Counted from the first letter of the stretch, positions 8,191 through 17,076 are shown. The stretch is DNA of 57,310 nt from CAYXLW01 sp964466055 (GCA_964466055.1 CAYXLW010000008.1:1-57310), one strand, 5' to 3'. Numbers and translations: made by a program. Notes: generated by a model not told the origin, from the sequence alone.

Positions 8191-9483
8191 ATGTTCAAAT
8201 TTTTACGAAAAATTATTCCAGAAACATCTTTTATAAGACTTGCCTATTCTTGGACAAAAGCGATTTTAGCCAATATAAAATATAAAAATCCTTCAAAAGA
8301 TTTACGAGTTATAGGTATCACAGGAACAGATGGAAAAACTTCAACAGTACATTTTACAGCTCAAATATTAGAAAACTTAGGATTAAAAGTTGCAATGTCA
8401 TCTACAGAAGAAATTTGGATAGCAGGAGTTCATAACGTAAATAAAACAAAACGAACAACATTAAGTCCGTTTATTATTCAAAATTTTTTAAATGAAGCAA
8501 AGAAAAAAAAGTGCGATGTAGTAATCATTGAAGTTTCGTCACATTCCATTACTCAAGGACGAATCTTTGGAATTGAATTTGATGGTGCAGTAGTAACAAA
8601 TATATCTCAAGAGCATGGTAATTATCATAAAGATTTAGAAGAATATGCTCGAGTAAAATCAAAATTATTCCAAGTTGTAAATAGTTCTCCCAAAAAAAAT
8701 AAAGTTCTGATTTTAAATAAAGAAATGGAATTTTATGATATGTTTTCCAGAATATCTCCAGAAATATCAAAAACATATGCAATCGAAGATAGTAAAACAA
8801 ATATAACAGCAAGAAATTTAATAATTAGAGAAAATGGCACTAGTTTTGACTTAGGAAGAGATGATGAATATTTTGAAACATATCTGCCAATTCCAGGAGA
8901 TTATAATGTAGAAAATATATTGGCAGCCTCTTTAGTTGCAGAACATTTAGGCTTTCCAATCCAAAAAATTGCTGAAAAAATTCCGCTATGTCAAAAAGTT
9001 CAAGGAAGATTAGATGAAGTTGATATTCCAGCAGATTTTAAAGTTTTTGTAGATTTTGCACTAACTCCAGGAGCTTTAGAAAAACTATTGAAATATGCCT
9101 CAAGTGTTGCAGAAAGAAATGTAATTCTAGTTTTTGGATGCACTGGAGGAAACCATGATCATGAAAAACGTTCTATAATGGGAAAAGTTGCTTCAAGTCT
9201 TGCAGATTATATTGTGATAACAGAAGATGAAACATATGGAGAAAATAATGAAAAAATTATGAAAGACATAGAAATAGGTTTTGATAAAGGTTTCATTGCA
9301 TATAAGAAAATTTCGGATAGAAAAGAGGCGATTCATTTTGCCTTGAGAAATGCATGTAAAGGAGACATTATCCTTATTACAGGAATGGGGGCTTTTCAAA
9401 GTAGAAATAATGGAAAAGAAGAAATCCCTTGGAATGATAAAAAAGAGGTTCAAAAATATTTTAAACTTAAAAAAAATGTCTAA
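8191..9483 (+). CDS. Mur ligase family protein (MurE-like)
   Basis: A 430-residue ATP-dependent amide ligase of the Mur family, which adds an amino acid to UDP-MurNAc peptides in the cytoplasm. The P-loop is GTDGKTST (near 45-52). EVSSHS (near 115) and NVENILAA (near 238) match the Mur central domain, and the GGNHDHEKR region (near 317) matches MurE. At the site where diaminopimelate-specific MurE enzymes have DNPR, this protein has EDETYGE, so it probably uses a different third residue or substrate. The short N-terminal region lacks a full UDP-binding domain compared with classical MurE (about 490 residues). Its stop overlaps the rbfA start by 8 nt. Confidence 0.85.
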   Translation: MFKFLRKIIPETSFIRLAYSWTKAILANIKYKNPSKDLRVIGITGTDGKTSTVHFTAQILENLGLKVAMSSTEEIWIAGVHNVNKTKRTTLSPFIIQNFLNEAKKKKCDVVIIEVSSHSITQGRIFGIEFDGAVVTNISQEHGNYHKDLEEYARVKSKLFQVVNSSPKKNKVLILNKEMEFYDMFSRISPEISKTYAIEDSKTNITARNLIIRENGTSFDLGRDDEYFETYLPIPGDYNVENILAASLVAEHLGFPIQKIAEKIPLCQKVQGRLDEVDIPADFKVFVDFALTPGALEKLLKYASSVAERNVILVFGCTGGNHDHEKRSIMGKVASSLADYIVITEDETYGENNEKIMKDIEIGFDKGFIAYKKISDRKEAIHFALRNACKGDIILITGMGAFQSRNNGKEEIPWNDKKEVQKYFKLKKNV

Positions 9484-9796
9484 AAGATCAGAAGGAATGG
9501 CCCAAATTATAGGAGAAATAATTGCTCCTTTCGTTTATAAAATCCTAGATCCTGAAATATTTGGATTAGCAACTATTACGCATGTAAAAGTAAGTACAGA
9601 TTTTAGCTTTGCTGATGTTTATATAAGTACAATGAAAAACAAAAAAGAACTGGAGGAAATTTTAAGGAAAAATGTATATCACATACAAAAAGAGCTTAAT
9701 CAAAAACTTCAAAAGAAAAGAGTGCCTAAAATTCGTTTTAAAATAGATTTTACATCAGAATATGTTGATAAAATTTACTCAAAATTGAACGAATAA
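9476..9796 (+). CDS. rbfA: Ribosome-binding factor A
   Basis: A 106-residue KH-fold protein that helps mature the 30S subunit. Typical features are an N-terminal SKRSEGMAQII helix, a LATITHVKVSTDFSFADVYI strand pair, and the C-terminal KKRVPKIRFKID segment (family: R-x-P-x-L-x-F). The start at 9476 was chosen because homology begins there and the codon overlaps the upstream stop. The longer open frame from 9350 runs inside the Mur ligase gene and is not protein-like. Confidence 0.92.
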   Translation: MSKRSEGMAQIIGEIIAPFVYKILDPEIFGLATITHVKVSTDFSFADVYISTMKNKKELEEILRKNVYHIQKELNQKLQKKRVPKIRFKIDFTSEYVDKIYSKLNE

Positions 9797-9824
9797 AAAA
9801 TAAGGAATAATATTAATTTATATA

Positions 9825-10226
9825 ATGAAAATTCTTGCACTAGATTATGGTGATGTTCGTGTAGGTGTTTCTGTTGGAGATACAAACACAGAAATAGCAT
9901 TTACTCGCAATTTTTTATCTAACGACAAAACTCTTATTGAGGAAATAAAAATTATTTGTGTTAAGGAAAATATTGAAAGAGTGATTATTGGGAATCCTAT
10001 TATGTTAGATGGTTCAGAATCAGAATCAAGTATTCAAATTAATGATTTTATAAAAAATCTAAAGAAAAAAATAAACATAGAAATTGAACTTATAAATGAA
10101 CAATTTACTACGAATATAGCACAAAATAGGTTAAATAAGGGGATATGTAAAAATAAGAATAAAAAACAAAAAATAGACTCAGCTTCAGCTCAGGTTTTAT
10201 TAGAGAATTATTTCAGGAAAAAATAA
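9825..10226 (+). CDS. ruvX: Putative pre-16S rRNA nuclease / Holliday junction resolvase (YqgF family)
   Basis: A 133-residue RNase H-fold protein. Motifs are LALDYGDVRVGVSVGD at the N-terminus (first catalytic Asp), VIIGNP near 53, NEQFTT near 92 and DSASAQVLLENY at the C-terminus (last Asp). Family members process the 5' end of 16S rRNA, so placement next to rbfA makes sense. It closes the 7847-10226 operon; the next gene is convergent. Confidence 0.92.
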   Translation: MKILALDYGDVRVGVSVGDTNTEIAFTRNFLSNDKTLIEEIKIICVKENIERVIIGNPIMLDGSESESSIQINDFIKNLKKKINIEIELINEQFTTNIAQNRLNKGICKNKNKKQKIDSASAQVLLENYFRKK

Positions 10227-10268
10227 TTTGTTTTTCTAAAAATTCAAATTTGAAGAAAGAACTACGAG

Positions 10269-11285
10269 TCAATATTTATTAAGAATACCAATAATATTAT
10301 CTGTCATTTTATTAAACTCTTCTTTTGATTGCTTTAAATTTTCTTGTGTGCCTTTCACATTTTCAAATCCATCGTCAGGAACTAGATTAAAAATAGCTTT
10401 ATTTTTTTCTTGTGCTAGTGGAGATAATTGACCATAGTCTTTTATTATAGCTAAAGGATTTTTCCAAGAACTTTCTACAAGTCCATTTTTACAATGCTTT
10501 TCCGATAAATACTCTTTTACTGATTCAGGTATTTTTTTCATCCAACTAGCATTTGTCTTTATTGGTTTTTTCGCATATTGATTATATGAGTTAACAATAT
10601 AACCAATAAATAACCCTTCTCCCCCTAAAACCTTATCTGATGTAATACCATTATTTTTTGCTAATGCTTTTCCTGTCATTTTCCAATTATTTTTCCAATC
10701 TTCAAAATTTACACCTAAATTTTCTATCCCCTGTACAGAAAATGCATCTGGCATCAAAGGTGTAATAAAGTAATCTGAACCAAGAAAAATAATTCGATTT
10801 AATAGTCCTAAGGTTGGAGATGTATCTATAATAAAAATGTCGATATCTTCTTCACTTCCTTTTTTATTTAAGAAACGATCAATAGCACTTGTACTAAAAA
10901 ACCCTCGTTCTAAGCCTTGAGCAGCTTCTCCCCAAGAAGCAATTAAGGAATTTTCATAATTACTAAGCTTTAAGCTTCCTGGTAAAACTAATAGATTTTC
11001 AGAAATTTCTTGAAATTTAATACTTGTATTTATATCACTTCCTCCTTCAATAATTCCCTTCAATACTCCATAAATGTTATCATCTTTCGGAGAAAATAAA
11101 TGTTCCTCTAAAAAATAATCACCTAAAGCAAGTGATGATAAATTGCACTGAGGGTCTAAATCTATTAAAACGGTTTTGTATCCCTTTTCAGCGAATTTAA
11201 CAGCTGTATTATAAGATAGAGTAGTTTTTCCAACTCCACCTTTATTATTAAAAAAAACTAATTTTTTTGGTCTAGGAAATGTCAT
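10269..11285 (-). CDS. ParA-family ATPase
   Basis: A 338-residue cytoplasmic ATPase. The deviant Walker A NKGGVGKTT lies near 13-21, LIDLDPQCNLS (A') near 40, and IIDTSPTLG (Walker B) near 152. No ParB gene is adjacent, so it is not an obvious chromosome-partition pair; orphan ParAs often position plasmids or protein complexes. The stretch of about 70 residues around the IGYIVNSYNQYAKK segment is longer than in minimal ParAs. It stands alone, convergent to ruvX, and ends in TGA. Confidence 0.88.
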   Translation of the reverse strand: MTFPRPKKLVFFNNKGGVGKTTLSYNTAVKFAEKGYKTVLIDLDPQCNLSSLALGDYFLEEHLFSPKDDNIYGVLKGIIEGGSDINTSIKFQEISENLLVLPGSLKLSNYENSLIASWGEAAQGLERGFFSTSAIDRFLNKKGSEEDIDIFIIDTSPTLGLLNRIIFLGSDYFITPLMPDAFSVQGIENLGVNFEDWKNNWKMTGKALAKNNGITSDKVLGGEGLFIGYIVNSYNQYAKKPIKTNASWMKKIPESVKEYLSEKHCKNGLVESSWKNPLAIIKDYGQLSPLAQEKNKAIFNLVPDDGFENVKGTQENLKQSKEEFNKMTDNIIGILNKY

Positions 11286-11355
11286 TTATAGTTATTATTT
11301 AATAGTAATTAGATGATACATTATATATAAAAAATGAAAATAGTTTAGTTGTTTT

Positions 11356-12282
11356 TCAAAATCCTTTTAAGGCATTAATTCTTTCTTCAATTGGAGGATG
11401 AGTAGCAAAAAGATTATTTACAAAAAGTGCAATTCCTTTAGATTTTTCTTGAGGATTTTCAATAAATAACTGTGCAACATCTTTTCTTGTTACAGATTCA
11501 ATACGAGCATCTTTAGATATTTTTTCTAAGGCAGAAGAAAGAGATTTTGGATTTCGTGTAATTTGAGCTGAGCCAGCGTCAGCCAGAAATTCTCTTTTAC
11601 GAGAGAGGGCAAAACGAAAGACTAAAGAAAGAAAATATCCAACAATTGCCAACAATAAAATCAATATTACAAAATTTGATTTTTTATTATCTTCCTTTTG
11701 ATTGCTTACTCTTAAGCTACGAAAAGCCATTTCTGTTATAAAAGAAAATATCCCAACAAAAATTATTGAAATTATTAATAATCTAACATCTTTATTTTGT
11801 ATATGTGTTATTTCATGAGCAATTACAGCCTTTAACTCATCATCATTAAGTTTATTAATAATTCCTTCAGATAAACTTATTGTGTATGTATTTTCATTAA
11901 TTCCACTTGCAAATGCATTTAAAGAAGTGTCTTCAATAATATTTATTTTAGGAGTTTTCATCCCCTGAGAAATACATAGATTTTCTACCAAGTTGTATAT
12001 CTTTTTATTCTCTTTTCTGGAAAGTGGTTTTGCCCCTGTTGCCGAAGCAATCATTGAAGTATGTGAGAAATAAGCAATTAAGAACCATAATAAAACTCCA
12101 CCTGTAACCCAAGGAAATGACAAAAGAAAATTGCTGTTTGTTTCTTCGAAATTATATGAACGGCTATTTAATAGCCAAAATATCCATGTCAATCCTAAAA
12201 TAAGAGAAGGGAAAGCAAGCAATAATAAGGTTGACTTAATATTATTCCGCCAAATTTGAGTCTGAAGACCAATATATTGCAT
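11356..12282 (-). CDS. htpX: M48 family zinc metalloprotease HtpX
   Basis: A 308-residue integral membrane protease that degrades damaged membrane proteins. Two N-terminal TM helices lie near 17-35 and 53-75. The zinc motif HEITH is near 155-159. Two further TM helices follow near 170 and 205, then the third zinc ligand region FLADAGSAQITRNP (near 233). The C-terminus HPPIEERI is characteristic. lemA lies 14 nt upstream in the same direction, the usual pairing. It ends in TGA. Confidence 0.93.
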   Translation of the reverse strand: MQYIGLQTQIWRNNIKSTLLLLAFPSLILGLTWIFWLLNSRSYNFEETNSNFLLSFPWVTGGVLLWFLIAYFSHTSMIASATGAKPLSRKENKKIYNLVENLCISQGMKTPKINIIEDTSLNAFASGINENTYTISLSEGIINKLNDDELKAVIAHEITHIQNKDVRLLIISIIFVGIFSFITEMAFRSLRVSNQKEDNKKSNFVILILLLAIVGYFLSLVFRFALSRKREFLADAGSAQITRNPKSLSSALEKISKDARIESVTRKDVAQLFIENPQEKSKGIALFVNNLFATHPPIEERINALKGF

Positions 12283-12296
12283 ATTCTATTATTTGT

Positions 12297-12860
12297 TTAT
12301 TTAAAATCTATTTCAGGAGTTTCCTCTAAGTCTTTTCTTTTATCCCCTAAATCAAACATATCCTCTTTTTTAAAATTAAAAATTTTAGCCACAATATTCC
12401 ATGGGAACATTTCAACATAAGAGTTTAGTTCTTTTGTAGATGAATTGAAGAATCTTCTTGCAGCAGCAAGTTTATTTTCGATGTCAGAAATTTCTTCTTG
12501 TAGTTGCATAAAATTTTGATTGGCCTTTAGATCAGGATAAGCTTCAACTGCAATCTGCAAGCCTTGCATTGCTGAAGATAGTTGAGTCTCAGCAACTATT
12601 TTTTCATTTAAATTTTTGGCGCTTAGGGCGTTTGAACGTGCTTCGGTTACTTTTATTAAAATATCACTTTCATGTTTCATGTAGCCTTTTACTGTATTAA
12701 TCAACTGAGGGATAAGGTCATGTCTTTGCTTTAGTTGAACATCAATGTCTGCAAAAGCATTTTCACGATTATTTCTGAGTGCAATAAGTCGATTATAAAT
12801 TGTAATGCTAAAGACAACAAATACGACAATAAGACCTAAAATGATGTAAGTAAGACTCAT
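12297..12860 (-). CDS. lemA: LemA family protein
   Basis: A 187-residue membrane-anchored coiled-coil protein. One N-terminal TM helix (residues 3-24) is followed by the family hallmark YNRLIALRNNRENAFADID and KQRHDLIPQLINTVKGYM. Helical bundle segments continue to the NPWNIVAKIF-like element (here FPWNIVAKIF). LemA genes commonly precede htpX; the function is not well defined. Confidence 0.93.
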   Translation of the reverse strand: MSLTYIILGLIVVFVVFSITIYNRLIALRNNRENAFADIDVQLKQRHDLIPQLINTVKGYMKHESDILIKVTEARSNALSAKNLNEKIVAETQLSSAMQGLQIAVEAYPDLKANQNFMQLQEEISDIENKLAAARRFFNSSTKELNSYVEMFPWNIVAKIFNFKKEDMFDLGDKRKDLEETPEIDFK

Positions 12861-12894
12861 AGTTAGAAAATTAAAAATTAAAATTATTTTTTAC

Positions 12895-14241
12895 TTATCT
12901 TAAGATTTCTCTATATTCCATGATTTTATCAAATCTTTCAAAGGTTATTTTATCTTTTTCATTTGCTCCCATTCGTCCTAATTCTTTTTGAATTCCTAAT
13001 TTTTTAAATATGTCCCATAACCTATCAACTGCTTGATAATTCATAAAATCAGTCATGATAGCAATTTGGTTTAATCGTTTTCCTTTTATTTTAAATAGGC
13101 GGTTTTTGGCATCTTCCCGCACTTTTTCTTCTATGTTTTTATCAATAATTTCTTCAATTTCAAAATAACGAGGGCTTTCTTCTTCAAGTGGTTGGTATAT
13201 TTTTACTTCATTGGTTTTTTCTTTTTTTATATTAATGTTTAATTTCTTTTCTTTCAGAACCAATTCCATTACGGTATCTAGTAATTTTTCAAGTCCAATT
13301 TTCATTATAGCAGAGATACAAAGGACTGGAGTCTTCTTTATTTTTACCCTATTTGTGAAATCTTCAATTAATATTTTATTTAATTCTTCATCATTGCTAT
13401 CAATTTTGTTAAATACAATAACTTGTTTCTTTTTAGTAAGATCTTGGCTATAAGCTTTTAGTTCTTTTTGGATAATTTCATAGTCTTTTACAGTGTCTTT
13501 ACTATTAGCATCAATCATGTGTATAAGAACAGCATTACGAGAAACATGACGCAAGAATTCATCTCCCAGTCCTTTCCCTTCACTTGCTCCCTCAATTAAC
13601 CCAGGAATATCAGAAATAATAAGAGATGAATCTCGAACTTTAGCTATTCCAAGGTTAGGAACTAGCGTTGTAAATGGATAATCAGCTATTTTAGGTTTCG
13701 ATGAAGTAATAACGGAAATAAGTGTAGATTTTCCAACACTAGGAAGCCCTATTATTCCAACATCTGCTACTAATTTTAATTCTAAAATAATATCTTTTTC
13801 TTCTCCTGGCTCACCAAGTTCTGCAAATTTTGGAGCTTGTCTAGTAGAAGATTTAAAATGTTCATTTCCAAACCCACCTTTTCCTCCGTTTAATATTTTA
13901 TATTCTTGATTGTGCTCTATTAAATCTATAATTATTTCATTAGTTTCTTTGCTTTTCACAGTAGTTCCCACTGGGACTTGCAATATTAAATCAGCTCCAT
14001 TTAAACCATTTTTTCTACAGCCAGCCCCTTTTTGTCCATTTTCAGCTTTAAATTTTTTCTTTGCATGTAGATCAATTAATGAATTTAAGTGTTCGCTCGC
14101 TTTTAAAATAATAGCTCCACCATCACCGCCATTCCCACCATCAGGACCACCATACGGAATAAATTTTTCTCTTCTAAAAGAAGTAGATCCTTTTCCACCA
14201 CTCCCTGCCATTAAGTTAATTTCGGTTATATCACAAAACAT
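12895..14241 (-). CDS. obg: GTPase Obg
   Basis: A 448-residue GTPase needed for 50S ribosome assembly. The Gly-rich OBG fold occupies residues 1-157 (GGDGGAIILKA, NGQKGAGCRKNG). The G domain has GLPSVGKST (near 165), DIPGLIEGA (near 212) and NKID (near 281). A C-terminal OCT domain follows, with the LGRMGANEKDKITFE motif near the end. A Lys/Glu-rich linker joins the G and OCT domains. The gene is single, upstream of lemA-htpX in the same orientation. Confidence 0.96.
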   Translation of the reverse strand: MFCDITEINLMAGSGGKGSTSFRREKFIPYGGPDGGNGGDGGAIILKASEHLNSLIDLHAKKKFKAENGQKGAGCRKNGLNGADLILQVPVGTTVKSKETNEIIIDLIEHNQEYKILNGGKGGFGNEHFKSSTRQAPKFAELGEPGEEKDIILELKLVADVGIIGLPSVGKSTLISVITSSKPKIADYPFTTLVPNLGIAKVRDSSLIISDIPGLIEGASEGKGLGDEFLRHVSRNAVLIHMIDANSKDTVKDYEIIQKELKAYSQDLTKKKQVIVFNKIDSNDEELNKILIEDFTNRVKIKKTPVLCISAIMKIGLEKLLDTVMELVLKEKKLNINIKKEKTNEVKIYQPLEEESPRYFEIEEIIDKNIEEKVREDAKNRLFKIKGKRLNQIAIMTDFMNYQAVDRLWDIFKKLGIQKELGRMGANEKDKITFERFDKIMEYREILR

Positions 14242-14317
14242 AAGTATAAATCGTATTTAATAAGTGAATAGATTCTAGTTTGATAATAAGTTATTTTCAA
14301 CTTAATTCCATAAAGCT

Positions 14318-14346
14318 TTGATATTTATACCTAAATTTGATATAAT
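14318..14346 (+). promoter_or_regulatory. Sigma-70-type promoter of the pilin gene
   Basis: TTGATA (14318-14323), 17-nt spacer, perfect TATAAT (14341-14346), 24 nt before the ATG at 14370. Confidence 0.75.
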
Positions 14347-14369
14347 ACTAGGAAGTTTTAAAATTATTT

Positions 14370-14909
14370 ATGAGAAAAATTTTAACAACATTTCTGCTTT
14401 TTATATTCATGTTTTGCTCGATTGTTAATATAAGCATTGCAGATCCTACTACTACTATAAGTATCGGATCAAGTGGATCAACAAGTGTTACGAGCAGTAG
14501 TGGTGGTGCAAGTGGAGCTGGGAGTGGATCAGGAACAACATTAAAAGGTATTGCTGGGTCTGGAGCAAATACAGGAGCAACTCCATGTGTAAACAACCCT
14601 TTATTTGGAATTAATAATGAAGATTTGCTAGGAAGTGATAATTTCACACAATGTTTAGATCCGGGAGTTGATAAAACTTATGCATATAAATATTTGATTC
14701 CGTATATTATTAAAAAAATTCTTGAAATAGGGGCAGGAGTTGCTGTTCTTATGATTGTTTATTCAGGTATATTATATTTAAGTATAGGAATAGATACGGA
14801 ACAAAAGGGGACGGCTACTAAAAATATCATTTTTGAGATACTTGGACTTTTAATTATGATTCTTGCGAGAGCCATTGTAAGTATTGTAGAAAATTTACCA
14901 CTAGGGTAA
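14370..14909 (+). CDS. VirB2/TrbC-like pilin
   Basis: A 179-residue exported protein. A signal peptide covers residues about 1-24, followed by a Ser/Gly/Thr-rich linker (about 25-72). The C-terminal half has two hydrophobic helices (near 113-135 and 150-172) separated by a short polar loop with GIDTEQKGTATKN. This layout is typical of small VirB2-like type IV secretion pilins that are widespread in CPR genomes. No other secretion genes are adjacent. The specific family is inferred from layout rather than a strong motif. Confidence 0.7.
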   Translation: MRKILTTFLLFIFMFCSIVNISIADPTTTISIGSSGSTSVTSSSGGASGAGSGSGTTLKGIAGSGANTGATPCVNNPLFGINNEDLLGSDNFTQCLDPGVDKTYAYKYLIPYIIKKILEIGAGVAVLMIVYSGILYLSIGIDTEQKGTATKNIIFEILGLLIMILARAIVSIVENLPLG

Positions 14910-14916
14910 AGATTTC

Positions 14917-14944
14917 TTGCAATTAACTTTTTTTTTGATACAAT
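14917..14944 (+). promoter_or_regulatory. Promoter of tRNA-Glu
   Basis: TTGCAA (14917-14922), 16-nt spacer, TACAAT (14939-14944), 18 nt before the tRNA. Confidence 0.55.
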
Positions 14945-14962
14945 CTTCCAGCTTTTAGACAG

Positions 14963-15037
14963 GGTCCCATCGTCTAGTGGTTAGGACTTCAGGTTTTCAT
15001 CCTGGCAACAGGGGTTCGATTCCCCTTGGGATCACCA
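14963..15037 (+). tRNA. tRNA-Glu (anticodon TTC)
   Basis: 75 nt with encoded CCA. The acceptor arm GGTCCCA pairs with TGGGATC, with one G-T pair. The anticodon loop TTTTCAT gives TTC. T-loop TTCGATT. Its 3' flank is repeat R2. Confidence 0.96.
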
Positions 15038-15083
15038 ATAGGGGCATGATATTGCCCTATGACTCTAAAGGATAGGGCTTACG

Positions 15084-15110
15084 AACACTCGAACTTTTGA
15101 GTGTTTTTTT
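15084..15110 (+). terminator. Intrinsic terminator after tRNA-Glu
   Basis: AACACTC pairs with GAGTGTT (7 bp) around GAACTTTT, followed by a T-run. Nearly identical to the one after tRNA-Gln. Confidence 0.8.
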
Positions 15111-15344
15111 GATTATAAAATCCCTTGTTTGTACCATTTTCATAAAAATTTATAGCAAAATGGTTCTATTTCTTAATACTTATAGTGAAGGGGCGTTATG
15201 AATTTTTTTCATATACCCAATTTCTTTGTTTATTTTCAATAAAAAACAAGAGTTTTTAGCTTAAAATATAGGGGTGTGCTTCCCTAATACCTACTAAAAC
15301 GCACACTAAGGGCTTATAAAAGACATTAACCTATCCAAAACTGA

Positions 15345-15368
15345 CATCCCAACAAAGGGGTGTTTTTT
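15345..15368 (+). terminator. Second terminator-like hairpin in R2
   Basis: CATCCC pairs with GGGGTG (one T-G pair) around AACAAA, then TTTTTT. R3 has the same hairpin at 20645-20668. No gene lies immediately upstream in either place. Confidence 0.6.
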
Positions 15369-15413
15369 GGTTATAAATTCCTTTAATGGCTACATAAAAC
15401 GACAAAAAAGATG

Positions 15414-15790
15414 TTAAAAAGGTTCTAGTCCGTAAAGGTGGAGCCAGATAGAAAATTTCTGCGAAAAAGTCCTGTTAGGGGCTTTTTTGCTATTTCGTAA
15501 AGTTGAGCAATAAGCAATGTGTAAAAAAATTTCCGCAGTTCCAGCTCGATTTTTCCATCGATTAAATATGCGTTCTAACTCAAACTTTTCAGGATTTTGG
15601 AAGATACCCATTATAAAGGGCAGACACTCCTTTATCTTCCTTCTTATTCTCCTGATCTTATTTCTATTGAGCTTAAATGGACTCAAATCAAAGCTATCAG
15701 AAGACAAAAGCCCTGCCCTGTTTATGAAGCTTTTTCTTTTTGTAATTTTTTGTCCTGATTTATCTTGTTCTAGCTATAGTACCCCAAAAT
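15414..15790 (-). pseudogene. Possible transposase remnant
   Basis: An open frame on the minus strand runs from about 15783 to 15414 without an ATG. It is basic and protein-like (FNRWKNRAGTAEIFLHI near the middle), and an IS-end-like motif lies just beyond its 5' end at 15779-15825. This arrangement suggests the remains of an insertion sequence. I could not match it to a specific transposase family. It could also be chance coding; the opposite strand also has an open frame. Confidence 0.3.
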
Positions 15791-15825
15791 GAGACAGAAA
15801 GTTAAAGCAGACAACAGATAAAAAA
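15779..15825. mobile_element. IS-end-like motif (scar)
   Basis: CCCCAAAATGAGACAGAAAG, then AAGCAGACAACAGATAAA. It aligns with 25968-26010 (CCCCCAAAATTCAGACA, then AAGGCAAAAACAAGATAA) and with 7346-7375. It sits at the 5' edge of the possible transposase remnant. Confidence 0.45.
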
Positions 15826-15911
15826 TATAAATTTTAATATCCATTTATCTGATTTATAAAATTATCTGAATTTTAGGAAAAAACTACTATTACTTTAGAA
15901 AAAAAATAATA

Positions 15912-17024
15912 CTAACTTCTAATAAAAGTGAATGGATGTTTCCCATTAGAAAATGGATATTTTTTAGGATCAAGAATAATTCCTGTTATTTGATTATCTT
16001 TATTATTTCTCATAATATCAGCTCTAAATTTTAGTCTTAAACTATCCAAATGAGGCTGTTCATTAGATGTTCCTTGGGCATGGTGAGGAAAAACATTATC
16101 TACACTTTTATTAACAGAATATAATCCAAATTGACCTGGTTTTGGATGCACAGTTGCTCTAAGTGCATTAGGTGATATATTTTCTATAATATTTAGCTCT
16201 TTAACTGTGTTATAACATGCAATATATTTTAATGTCCTAATTGTTGATTCTTCTTTTACCCACATTCTTAAATCATATGCTTCGGGATTAAAACCAAATA
16301 AATCTTCATCACTGACTCCTGTACTAAAGGCTAGCGCCAATGTTTCAAGAGAAATACTCTTATCAATTGGTATGATAAGAGCTAAGCTACATTTTAATTT
16401 TGTCACAAAACTAATAAAATCAATATCTTGCCCTTTTTTAAAAACGTCTAGAACTTTTTTGAGATTCGATTCTTCAATATTTTTATAATCATTAGGATAA
16501 AAATTCACTTCATCAAAAAGTTGCACATGAGAATCTACTTCTAAATATTCAGATATAGATTTAACATTTTTATAGTATTTTATTCCAGCTTCTTCTTTCA
16601 TACCAATTGGGTCATAATATTTCCTCCCATCACAAGATATTTTAAATTTAGCTCCATTAGGATATAAATGAGTAATCGCTTGAGAAATTTCATAAAATCT
16701 AAGTATAGATGCCACTTCTGAGATATCTACTTCACTACCATCTTCTGCCCACGTTTTTAATGGATTGAGTATTTTGAATGCGAATAGAACTAAAATTAAC
16801 TCTATTGGTCTATCGTTTCTTATGGCATCTTTTATCTTATTAAGAAAAATATCTTCGTTTTCTTCTATATATTTTATTGGTCCTCTTCTATACCTATTCA
16901 TTGAAAGTAATTTCAAAATTTGCATTGCCTTAAATTCAATTGTTTTTTCTTTATCACAACTTTCAAGAATAGGATGCTCCTTCGAAATATAATCAGCTCT
17001 TTTTTCTCCATTCTCTTCAGCCAT
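15912..17024 (-). CDS. Isonitrile (isocyanide) synthase family protein, DIT1/PvcA-like
   Basis: A 370-residue protein with an ordered series of matches to the DIT1/PvcA family. These are an N-terminal ILKLLSMNRYRRGP (family: IL.LL..RR), PIELILVLFAFKILNPLKTW near 75-95 (family: P.H.VLPAFP.KS.N..K), a Glu-containing helix and LYPNGAKFKISCDGRKYYD near 120 (family: YAPGA.I.I.SDGRVF.D), and ALRATVHPKP...FPHHA near 290-320 (family: LRLSIHPQP...TPWHG). Known members convert the amino group of Tyr or Trp to an isonitrile using ribulose 5-phosphate. Differences such as FAFKILN for FPxKSxN and PHHA for PWHG make the substrate uncertain. No PvcB-like oxygenase is nearby. The gene stands alone on the minus strand in an accessory region. 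Confidence 0.72.
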   Translation of the reverse strand: MAEENGEKRADYISKEHPILESCDKEKTIEFKAMQILKLLSMNRYRRGPIKYIEENEDIFLNKIKDAIRNDRPIELILVLFAFKILNPLKTWAEDGSEVDISEVASILRFYEISQAITHLYPNGAKFKISCDGRKYYDPIGMKEEAGIKYYKNVKSISEYLEVDSHVQLFDEVNFYPNDYKNIEESNLKKVLDVFKKGQDIDFISFVTKLKCSLALIIPIDKSISLETLALAFSTGVSDEDLFGFNPEAYDLRMWVKEESTIRTLKYIACYNTVKELNIIENISPNALRATVHPKPGQFGLYSVNKSVDNVFPHHAQGTSNEQPHLDSLRLKFRADIMRNNKDNQITGIILDPKKYPFSNGKHPFTFIRS

Positions 17025-17076
17025 TACTTTTAATTTGAATAAATCAATATCTCCTTTTTCACTCTTTACAGGATAA

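Larger units (their letters stand above)
15038..15410 (+). repeat. tRNA-trailing repeat R2
   Basis: Directly follows tRNA-Glu. The first approximately 270 nt match R1 (minus strand of 7381-7643). The remainder, from about 15330, matches the first half of R3: CCCAACAAAGGGGTGTTTTTT (written here as two overlapping blocks CCCAACAAAGGGG and GGGTGTTTTTT) and TTAAAAAGGTTCTAG. It contains two terminator-like hairpins and no supported ORF. Confidence 0.7.

Noticed and set aside
9350..9475. Longer rbfA start
   Set aside because: The extension lies inside the Mur ligase gene in another frame and lacks family similarity.
10269..11285. ParAB partition locus
   Set aside because: ParA alone; no ParB gene or parS-like palindromes seen nearby.
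13910..14260. 116-codon open frame on the plus strand within obg
   Set aside because: Antisense shadow of the Gly-rich obg N-terminus, giving an artificial Pro/Phe-rich product.
14348..14647. 99-codon minus-strand frame opposite the pilin gene
   Set aside because: Shadow of the Ser/Gly/Thr-rich pilin linker; the plus strand has a promoter and signal peptide.
15517..15792. 91-codon plus-strand frame
   Set aside because: Phe/Leu/Ser-rich composition typical of antisense; the minus-strand frame is more protein-like, though itself uncertain.
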